Shown piece after piece: positions 6,388 through 12,441 of a DNA stretch of 13,593 nt (position 1 is its first letter; every line of letters begins with the position of its first letter). Source of the stretch: DATKSS01 sp049582065 (GTDB taxonomy: Bacteria > Chloroflexota > Dormibacteria > Dormibacterales > Dormibacteraceae); NCBI GenBank assembly GCA_049582065.1, contig JBAUTF010000019.1, forward strand, positions 1 through 13,593, in the 5' to 3' direction. The position numbers and the translations under genes are program-made. The notes beneath the pieces were generated by a model. It had not been told where the DNA came from, made no database searches, and saw only the letters and a program-made list of their open reading frames with translations.

Positions 6388-6791
6388 TCGACTTCGACCC
6401 GTGTCGTGCACTCCGTAAGCTCCTGCGTGGCCTTCGTGTAGCGCACGATCGTGGGCAGGTCGCCCTTCAGCTTGAGCTTGCCCTGCAGCATGCCTTTGGT
6501 CGCGTCGAGCTCTTTGGTGGCGACCTGCTTCCAGCGCGAGTAGGGGGCGGTGACGACGAAGTCGCACTTCTGGGCGTCGGCGGCCGGCCCGACCTTGATA
6601 CCGCGCGCCTGGCCGTCGAAGAGGTCCATCACGACGCCCCTGGTGTCAGGGAAGTGCTTGTCCGGCTCGGCTTCGACCACCAGGCCGACCGTCCACTTCC
6701 AGCCCTTGGCTGCCGCTTTGTAGACGCTGGACTTGTTGATCTGCTCTTCGAAGAGCCTGGCCCACTCGCTTGAAAATGCCTTGACGGCCAT
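6369..6791 (-). CDS. SCP2 sterol-binding domain protein, first of a pair
   Basis: The product has 140 residues. The fold pattern is that of an SCP2 domain: an N-terminal helix (FSSEWARLFEEQINKS), strands KWTVGLVVEAEP and TRGVVMDLFDGQARGI, CDFVVTAPYSRWKQVA, then GMLQGKLKLKGDLPTIVRYT. The last part is the strand-helix signature of the family, with a bound chain entering nearby. There is no signal peptide or membrane segment, so it should be cytoplasmic. ATG at 6789-6791 is chosen because GGGAGG lies 6 bases upstream. It is the first gene of the run to have its own good ribosome site, and it probably heads the methylmalonyl-CoA operon, unless that is read through from the MOSC gene 44 bases upstream. 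It overlaps the second SCP2 gene by 19 bases. The ligand is unknown. Confidence 0.82.
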   Translation of the reverse strand: MAVKAFSSEWARLFEEQINKSSVYKAAAKGWKWTVGLVVEAEPDKHFPDTRGVVMDLFDGQARGIKVGPAADAQKCDFVVTAPYSRWKQVATKELDATKGMLQGKLKLKGDLPTIVRYTKATQELTECTTRVEVEWPDEK

Positions 6792-6802
6792 GATGTTCCT
6801 CC

Positions 6803-6834
6803 CAGTCGTTGACTGAACCTTGCGCCTGAAGGTT
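6803..6834. promoter_or_regulatory. Two adjacent inverted repeats in the gap upstream of the SCP2 operon
   Basis: The 44-base gap between the MOSC stop and the SCP2 ATG contains two back-to-back perfect inverted repeats. One is CAGTC-GTT-GACTG (6803-6815). The other is AACCTT, 7 bases, AAGGTT (6816-6834), starting 2 bases past the MOSC stop codon. Neither is followed by a T-run, so they are not a standard terminator. They could be a repressor site or an mRNA leader structure ahead of the ribosome site. Function is unknown. Confidence 0.35.
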
Positions 6835-6835
6835 A

Positions 6836-7504
6836 CTAGCCCAGACGATCGCCGACCGCCAGCCGGCCGGGGCGGGTCACGCGGCAGTAGACGCCCATGC
6901 ACGTTTCATGGGTCTCGGTGAGCAGGCGAAGCAGCTCCGGCGAGGCCACCGTGGTGTCGGGATCGCGCGTGATGACGACGCATCGCTCGCACCTCGCCAC
7001 GGCCTCCAGCTCGGCTGCGCCGGCCTCGAAGCGCCGGCCGAGCCACTCGAGCTCCTGCTCGGGCGCGAGGCCATCGACGTACACGTTCGCCCTGAAACGG
7101 CGGTGGTCGACGGGCTGCCCCGCCTCGGCCGCGAAGGCGCGAACGCTCGCGAGGTTGACGATCAGCACCGGCGAATCGTCGAAATTGGCTCCGGCAAGGT
7201 CGCGAAGCTGCAGTGGCCTACCCGACTCAGCGGCCAGCTCGGCGGCCAGGCGATCGTCCAGGGTGCGGGTCTCGCCGCCGGGCGTCAGCACCTCGACCCC
7301 GTCCCCGGCGAGCCTTGCGCGGTAGGTCATCAGGGCCTCGTGCTGGCGGATGGTGAGCAGCTTTCCCGCACGGTTCGGCGTTCCGTCGACCAGCGCCAAA
7401 CGCCGATCGCCCTCCAGCCCCTTCTCGCCGGCGAGACATGATTGGAGACTCTCCCCCGCCATCGACTTGACGGGGTAACGCCAGATCTCTTCGATGATCG
7501 ACAC
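6836..7504 (-). CDS. MOSC domain protein (MOSC_N beta-barrel plus MOSC)
   Basis: The product has 222 residues. It begins with the MOSC_N pattern (IIEEIWRYPVKSMAGESL), then has the typical LVDGTPNRAGKLLTIRQHEALM stretch. A MOSC core follows, with HRRFRANVYVDG (conserved R-F-R-x-N), Cys190-x-x-Cys193 in ARCERCVVITRDPDT, and CMGVYCRVTRPGRLAVGD near the end. MOSC proteins are molybdenum-cofactor-binding sulfur-transfer or N-hydroxylamine-reducing proteins (MOCOS C-terminal domain, mARC, YcbX/YiiM families); the substrate here is unknown. GTG at 7502-7504 is preferred because the family N-terminus starts there. An in-frame ATG at 7526-7528 would add 8 residues and leave only 5 bases to the divergent gene. 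No Shine-Dalgarno is visible at either start. A molybdopterin enzyme is encoded at the right edge, but 5 kb away, so a link is speculative. Confidence 0.88.
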   Translation of the reverse strand: MSIIEEIWRYPVKSMAGESLQSCLAGEKGLEGDRRLALVDGTPNRAGKLLTIRQHEALMTYRARLAGDGVEVLTPGGETRTLDDRLAAELAAESGRPLQLRDLAGANFDDSPVLIVNLASVRAFAAEAGQPVDHRRFRANVYVDGLAPEQELEWLGRRFEAGAAELEAVARCERCVVITRDPDTTVASPELLRLLTETHETCMGVYCRVTRPGRLAVGDRLG

Positions 7505-7523
7505 CGGTCCACAAGGGTACCGG
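7504..7523. promoter_or_regulatory. Inverted repeat in the shared MOSC / acyltransferase divergent start region
   Basis: CCGGT (7504-7508) and ACCGG (7519-7523) form a 5-base inverted repeat around CC-ACAA-GG, filling most of the 29-base gap between the two divergent starts. Neither gene has a clear Shine-Dalgarno, so short or leaderless messages from a shared regulatory patch are possible. I could not identify convincing -35/-10 pairs. Confidence 0.25.
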
Positions 7524-7533
7524 CGCACTTACG

Positions 7534-8946
7534 ATGGCCGCCGTGGGTGAAAAGGCGGCCAGCCCGTACTGGGAGCCGCTTTCCGCGCGCGACGCATGGT
7601 TCCTGTACGCGGAACGAGCGGAGACGCCGCTCGACATCGGCACCGTCTACGTGTTCGAAAGCGGCTCCCGGGTGCCCGGCGGCCGGGGGGCGCTGGGCGT
7701 GGAGGAGACCATCAAGGAGCGCATCCACCTCGTGCCGCGCTACCGCCAGCGCATTCTCCGAGCGCCGTTCAACCTGGCGCACCCCGTCTGGGTCGACGAC
7801 CCGCACTTCGACCTCGGCGCGCACATCCGCCGGGAGGTCCTGGCGCCGCCCGGCGACGGTGCGACCCTGCGCCGCCACGTGATGCGGATCCTCGCGCGGC
7901 CGCTGGACATGCGCCGCCCGTTGTGGGAGATGACGATCATCACCGGGCTCAGAGGCGGTCGCGTCGTCATCGTCAACCGCGCGCACCACGCGATGGTCGA
8001 CGGTGTGTCGTCGGTTGACATCCTGACTCTCCTGCTCGACACGACGCCCGAAAGCTTCAAGCCCGAGCCACCGGCCGAGGCATGGCAGCCGCGGCCGGTG
8101 CCGTCCAACTGGCAGCTGGTCAAACCCATGCTGTGGAACTTCGGTCCCACCCACCGCTCCGAACGCACCAGGACACCGGCTTTCTGGAAGACGCGGAGCC
8201 TGCCGTGGAAGAGCCTGGTCAAGTTCACGGGCAAGGTCGTGTCGCCGCGGCCGGACCTGTTCTTCAACCGAAAGATCGGGCCGCAGCGGACCGGGCGCGG
8301 GTTGAAGGTGCCTCTGGCCGCGTTCAAGTCCCTGAAAGACCGCTACGGCTGCACGGTGAACGACGCGGTCCTGGCCGTCGTCTCCGAAGGTCTGCATCGA
8401 TGGTTCAAGTCGCGCGGCGAGGACGTGCCCGAGAAGGTGCGCGTGTTCTGCCCCGTGAGCGTGCGCACCGATGACGCGAGAGGCCGCCTGGGCAACCAGA
8501 TCAGCGGCATGGTCCTCGAGCTGCCCACCGGGGCGCTGAGCATCGAGGATCGCCTCCGGCGCATCAACGTCACCACGGGTGACCTCAAGCGGACGCGGCA
8601 AGCCGTGGCCGCCGACAAGCTGGCGGGCCTGGCGGACTGGGCGCCCCCATCCCTGCTCGTGCTGGCCGGGCGGCTGATGTCGACCCCGCAGGCCGGCGCC
8701 AACATCAACGTGACCAACATCCCCGGCCCGCAGTTCCCGCTGTACTCCGGCGGCGCGGAGCTGATCGAGGTGTGGCCTTTCGCGCCGCTCTACCCGGCGA
8801 TGGGGCTGGGCGTCGCGATCGTGTCCTACAACGGCAATGCCTATTTCGGCCTGACCGCGGACCCCGGCATCGTCCCGGACGTCGAAGAGTTCACGACCAG
8901 GTTGCGAGAGGCGGCGGCCGACTGCACCGCGCTCGCACAGGTTTGA
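7534..8946 (+). CDS. Wax ester synthase / acyl-CoA:diacylglycerol acyltransferase (WS/DGAT)
   Basis: The product has 470 residues, the usual length for bacterial WS/DGAT enzymes of the condensation-domain superfamily. The catalytic motif HHxxxDG is intact: His151-His152-Ala-Met-Val-Asp156-Gly157, in VNRAHHAMVDGVSS. Upstream are the family's opening (LSARDAWFLYAE, 17-28) and the RPLDMRRPLWEM run (122-133). Downstream are the second-half signatures TVNDAVLAVVSEGL and NINVTNIPGPQFPLY. The enzyme esterifies acyl-CoA to diacylglycerol or a fatty alcohol at the membrane or lipid-droplet surface, making triacylglycerol or wax esters for storage. ATG at 7534 is the first plausible start, with GTG at 7543 as an alternative; neither has a good ribosome site. 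There is no signal peptide, and the gene stands alone on the plus strand. Together with the SCP2 and acyl-CoA genes it suggests a lipid-storing organism. Preference for wax esters or triacylglycerol cannot be told. Confidence 0.93.
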   Translation: MAAVGEKAASPYWEPLSARDAWFLYAERAETPLDIGTVYVFESGSRVPGGRGALGVEETIKERIHLVPRYRQRILRAPFNLAHPVWVDDPHFDLGAHIRREVLAPPGDGATLRRHVMRILARPLDMRRPLWEMTIITGLRGGRVVIVNRAHHAMVDGVSSVDILTLLLDTTPESFKPEPPAEAWQPRPVPSNWQLVKPMLWNFGPTHRSERTRTPAFWKTRSLPWKSLVKFTGKVVSPRPDLFFNRKIGPQRTGRGLKVPLAAFKSLKDRYGCTVNDAVLAVVSEGLHRWFKSRGEDVPEKVRVFCPVSVRTDDARGRLGNQISGMVLELPTGALSIEDRLRRINVTTGDLKRTRQAVAADKLAGLADWAPPSLLVLAGRLMSTPQAGANINVTNIPGPQFPLYSGGAELIEVWPFAPLYPAMGLGVAIVSYNGNAYFGLTADPGIVPDVEEFTTRLREAAADCTALAQV

Positions 8947-8950
8947 AGCC

Positions 8951-8990
8951 AAGCGAAGTGCTCAACGCTTCTCGCTGCCGGACCAGCCGG
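8951..8990. terminator. Weak hairpins between convergent genes
   Basis: The 53-base gap between the acyltransferase stop and the convergent peptidase-FHA stop holds AAGCG, 10 bases, CGCTT (8951-8970) and GCTG, 6 bases, CAGC (8974-8987). Either could help end transcription from both sides, but the stems are short and there is no T-run, so the call rests mainly on position. Confidence 0.2.
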
Positions 8991-8999
8991 GGGTAAGCG

Positions 9000-11900
9000 C
9001 TACGACTCGAGCGTAAAGCGCATCGTGTTCTGACCGACCGCGATCAGGTCGCCGGCGGACAGCTGCTTTTCGATCACAGGCTCGCCGTTCACCAGGGTCC
9101 CGTTCGTGCTGCCCAGGTCACTGATCCAGAAAGATCCGGCACGCACCTCGATCCTGCCGTGATGACCCGATGTCGCGGGATCCCCGACCACGACGTCGTT
9201 GTCCGGCGCGCGGCCGATGGAGACCATCTGGCTCGGCAGTGCGACGATCCGCCCCGCAAACGGCCCTGTTTCGAAAGTCAGCAGCGCGGCGTACGCGGCC
9301 CCCTGTGCGAGCTGCTCGGGGGGCAGCGCCTCAAGCGAGACCGTGGCCTTCGACTCGGTGGGCGCGTGCTGCCAGGCGGGGATGATCGACGTCGCCTCTT
9401 CGAAGCCGTCCGATCCGGTCTGGTTCCCATTGCCGGCGGCGGCGCTCGAGGCGGTCGGCCACGCCACGATCGTCGACGTGACGTTGGGGCCCGAAGAGGG
9501 CATCGGCGGGCGGGGCGATGCAGCGATCTCGAGGTCGGTCTGCGGCGCCCGCTCCGGTTCGGCCTGCGGCTCGGAGACCGGATCCGGTTCCTGCTGCGAA
9601 GCGGCAGGCTCGGGCTCGAGGGCCGCGGCGGGCGCGACAGCGGGCTCGGGCTCCGAATCAGCGGGCTCAGGCTCGGACGCGGTCGCGGACGGCTCTGACC
9701 ACGGCTCCGGCTGCTCTCGGGCCGGTTCCTCGGCCGCCACCCGCTCGGGCTCAGGCTCGGCGACCGGCTCCGGCTCGGACTCGATGGCGGTCGCATCGGC
9801 CCGCATCTCGGGCCGGGTCCGTTCCACCGCCCAACTCTCGAGCTGGGGTTCGAGCTCCGCAGGTTCGGCGGCCGTGACCGTTTCGGGTTCGGCCGGTTGG
9901 GTGGCCGCGTCCAGTTCGAGCACTTCCGGCTCGGCGCCCGCGGCGGGTTCGCCTCCCTGCTCCTCGAGGACCGGCTCGGGTAGGTCTGGCAGCGCCTCCG
10001 GCTCGGCGATCTCGGCCTCGAGGCCCGCGGCCTCCGCGGCGACCACCGGCTGGATGACCGGCGGTTCCGTGGCCCGGAGCGGCTCTTCCCCAGGGGCGGC
10101 GGGCGTCAAGTCCGGCTCAGGCTGCGCTTCGGCTTCCCATTCCGACTCTTCGCGCGGTTCGGGGGCGGATTCAGTCTCGGGCTCGGACTTCGGTCCGGTC
10201 GACGGAAACGCACCGATCCCCGTAGCGACAGGCTCGGCCGCCTCGTCGGACGGCGCTTCCACGGCAGGCTCGGCGAGCGCTTCAGGCGACGGCGCGTCCT
10301 CGAGGTCCGGCGGGCGGGTCGACGTGGACATGGCGATCGTCTTCGCCCATTCGCGATGGGCTTCCGCCGGCACGGGCAGAACCTGCGTTGCAGCTTCGGA
10401 GGACCGATCAACGGCCGCGGTGCCGAGGAAGCGCTCAAACCAACCGGCGATCCGCCGCAGGCGTTCGACGCGACGGTCGGGCCGGCCGTTGCGCGACAGG
10501 TCATGAGACTCATCGGGAAACCGGACGAGCTCGACCGTCTTGCCCAGGAGCCGCAAGGCGCCGAAGAGCTCCTCCGACTGCGAGATTGCGCAGCGCAGGT
10601 CCATCTCGCCACAGGTGAGGAGCAGCGGCGTCCTGAAGTTCTGCACGTATCGGATGGGCGACCGCCGCCACAGCTCATCGAGGTCGGGCCAGGGTGGTGG
10701 TCCGAGCTCGAGCGCTCCCCACAGCACGATGTCGTGCTGCGAGTACTCGCTGACCAGGTTCGAGATGGAACGCATCGAGACCGCGGCCGAGAACCGGTCC
10801 GTCTGTCCGAGTATCCAGTTGGTCATGTAGCCGCCGTATGAACCGCCGCCGACGCCCATTCGGTTGGTGTCGATATACCCGGTCCGCTCCACGACCTGGT
10901 CGAGCGAGCTCATCAGGTCGGCGTAGTCCTTGCCGCCCCAGTCGCGCACCACCTCGCGCCTGAAGCGCTCGCCGTAGCCGTCCGACCCTCGCGGGTTGAG
11001 GTAGAAGACGACGTAGCCCATGCCCGCGAGGACCTGCAGCTCGTGGAAGAACGACCACCCGTACTGCCCGTGCGGGCCGCCGTGGATCTCCATGACCATC
11101 GGGTAGAGACGGTTCGGATCCAGGCCCGCGGGCTTCAGGATCCAGCCCTCGAGCTGCCAACCGTCGGGAGCCGTGAACTCATGGTGCTCGGGCTGTGCGA
11201 TATAGCGATCGCGCAGCCAGGGGTTGAGGTCGGTGAGCCGGGCCTCGGCGCCCTGCGTGAGCATGTGCAGCTCGCCCGGCTGGTCCGCGTCCGAGGCGCA
11301 GAAGGCCAGGACGCCTGCGGCGACGTCGAAGTCATACACCCTGCGGCGGCCGCCAGCCTCCTCACGGACGTTTCCGTCGAGGTCGACCGAATGAACGGCG
11401 GTGACCCCCGGACCGCTCGCGGGGAAGTAGATCCGGTCGCCCTCGGCCGACCAGCGGACGCGCGTGCCATGGCCCGCCCGCATGTCGGTGATGACGCTGT
11501 CGTTCACTCCCCTGTCGAAGCCGGCGGTGAGGCAGCGCGGGCCGCCCCCGGTGAGGGGCACGACCCACAATCGCTCGAGCAGCCCGGCGTCCAGGCCATT
11601 CGGCGCGATGAAGGCGATCTGATCCCCACGCGGCGACCAGATCGGAGAGCTCAGCTGGAACCCGCCGCCGAGGCGCTGGCGGTTGGCGCCGAGGTCGACG
11701 AGATACAGGTTCAGCTCACGCTGGAGGTCGGCTCCCGGCTCCGCGTTGCCGGCGACCACCAGCCTGGTGCTGTCCGGCGCCCAGTCGAAACCGCTCACGT
11801 CCCACGCGCCGCTGGTGAGCTTTGTAACGTCGCCGCCCTCGGGCGACACCAGGAAGAGGTGGTGATACCGGCCGTCTACGAACCCCTGCCCGTCGTGCTT

Positions 11901-12386
11901 GTAGTCGAGGCGGCGGATGATCCTGGCCACCGGCGTGCGGTGGATCTGATCGGGTCCCTCTGGCGGCCGAGGGTCCTCGACCACCGCCCCGGGATCGGAG
12001 CGCACCATGCCGACGAAAGCAATCCGGGAGCCGTCCGGCGACCACGCCGGGCTGGAGGCGCCCTCGGGGACGGCGCTCACCTGCGTGGTCTGGCCGGTGG
12101 CAAGCTCGGTCACGAAAAGCTGGTCGGCGGGACCGATCCGGCTGATGAACGCCAGTCGCCGGCCGTCCGGGGACCACTCCGGCGAATGGTCGCGCTGCGC
12201 GCTGGCCGTCGGCTCCACCGGCTCGGGGTCGAGCAGGCGGCGGACCACGATCCGGCTGCGGTTCTGCCGGGATGCGGCATCCGCCCAGCCGACCTGGTAA
12301 GCGACCCGCTCGCCGTCCCGGCTCAGCCGGACGTGGTCGATCCACCGAAAGCGATAAAGGTCTTCAGTGACTATCGGGCCCGCCAT
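9000..12386 (-). CDS. S9 (prolyl oligopeptidase-type) peptidase fused to an acidic Pro/Glu linker and a C-terminal FHA domain
   Basis: One uninterrupted ORF of 1128 residues. Residues 1-390 form a TolB/WD40-like propeller with repeated blades such as WSPDGRRLAFIS, WSPDGSRIAFVG and WSPRGDQIAFIA. Residues 400-655 are an S9 alpha/beta-hydrolase: HGGPHGQYGW (435-444), nucleophile Ser516 in GGGSYGGYM, Asp596 in CGEMDLRC, and His628 in DESHDLS. This is an intact triad resembling acylaminoacyl/dipeptidyl peptidases. Residues 660-1030 are a low-complexity linker rich in Glu, Pro and Ala, probably disordered. Residues 1033-1128 are an FHA phosphothreonine-binding domain: GR at 1058-1059, Ser1073-x-x-His1076, DLGSTNGTLVNG at 1090-1101. 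There is no signal peptide or membrane segment, so it is probably cytoplasmic. Usual S9 enzymes of this type end near residue 660. ATG at 12384-12386 has only a weak GGGACGG close by; the first propeller strand follows directly. Two genes joined by loss of a stop is possible (a Met lies at 686), but I see no frame break. Confidence 0.9.
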   Translation of the reverse strand: MAGPIVTEDLYRFRWIDHVRLSRDGERVAYQVGWADAASRQNRSRIVVRRLLDPEPVEPTASAQRDHSPEWSPDGRRLAFISRIGPADQLFVTELATGQTTQVSAVPEGASSPAWSPDGSRIAFVGMVRSDPGAVVEDPRPPEGPDQIHRTPVARIIRRLDYKHDGQGFVDGRYHHLFLVSPEGGDVTKLTSGAWDVSGFDWAPDSTRLVVAGNAEPGADLQRELNLYLVDLGANRQRLGGGFQLSSPIWSPRGDQIAFIAPNGLDAGLLERLWVVPLTGGGPRCLTAGFDRGVNDSVITDMRAGHGTRVRWSAEGDRIYFPASGPGVTAVHSVDLDGNVREEAGGRRRVYDFDVAAGVLAFCASDADQPGELHMLTQGAEARLTDLNPWLRDRYIAQPEHHEFTAPDGWQLEGWILKPAGLDPNRLYPMVMEIHGGPHGQYGWSFFHELQVLAGMGYVVFYLNPRGSDGYGERFRREVVRDWGGKDYADLMSSLDQVVERTGYIDTNRMGVGGGSYGGYMTNWILGQTDRFSAAVSMRSISNLVSEYSQHDIVLWGALELGPPPWPDLDELWRRSPIRYVQNFRTPLLLTCGEMDLRCAISQSEELFGALRLLGKTVELVRFPDESHDLSRNGRPDRRVERLRRIAGWFERFLGTAAVDRSSEAATQVLPVPAEAHREWAKTIAMSTSTRPPDLEDAPSPEALAEPAVEAPSDEAAEPVATGIGAFPSTGPKSEPETESAPEPREESEWEAEAQPEPDLTPAAPGEEPLRATEPPVIQPVVAAEAAGLEAEIAEPEALPDLPEPVLEEQGGEPAAGAEPEVLELDAATQPAEPETVTAAEPAELEPQLESWAVERTRPEMRADATAIESEPEPVAEPEPERVAAEEPAREQPEPWSEPSATASEPEPADSEPEPAVAPAAALEPEPAASQQEPDPVSEPQAEPERAPQTDLEIAASPRPPMPSSGPNVTSTIVAWPTASSAAAGNGNQTGSDGFEEATSIIPAWQHAPTESKATVSLEALPPEQLAQGAAYAALLTFETGPFAGRIVALPSQMVSIGRAPDNDVVVGDPATSGHHGRIEVRAGSFWISDLGSTNGTLVNGEPVIEKQLSAGDLIAVGQNTMRFTLES
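9507..10301 (-). repeat. Low-complexity Glu/Pro/Ala-coding tract (interdomain linker)
   Basis: This part of the peptidase-FHA gene encodes residues 696-960, with dozens of EP, EPEP, SEPEP and AEPE units and almost no aromatic or basic residues. At DNA level it is an irregular run of ggctc/tcggg-type words, not an exact tandem array. Such tracts vary in length by slippage and are easily misassembled, so its exact length should be treated with care. In the protein it should form a long, negatively charged, flexible tether between peptidase and FHA. Confidence 0.85.
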
Positions 12387-12441
12387 GCCGTCCCGCCGAT
12401 GCTAGCAGCAGAACCGTATCTTTCCGGGGTAAACCTCTGAC

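Noticed and set aside
7330..8952. A 540-codon minus-strand ORF opposite the WS/DGAT gene
   Set aside because: The WS/DGAT frame has all family motifs; this one is low-information, His/Arg/Gln-rich shadow sequence and also overlaps the MOSC gene.
9507..10301. Possible tandem repeat or CRISPR-like array
   Set aside because: The repeated words are short, irregular and in frame with Glu/Pro codons. There are no constant repeats with unique spacers.
9199..10506. A Ser/Gly-repeat plus-strand ORF (SGSGS-type) opposite the linker
   Set aside because: It is the mirror of Glu/Pro codons in the acidic linker, not an independent gene.
11043..12440. A 465-codon plus-strand ORF opposite the peptidase
   Set aside because: It is antisense to well-conserved propeller and hydrolase sequence and shows no domain.
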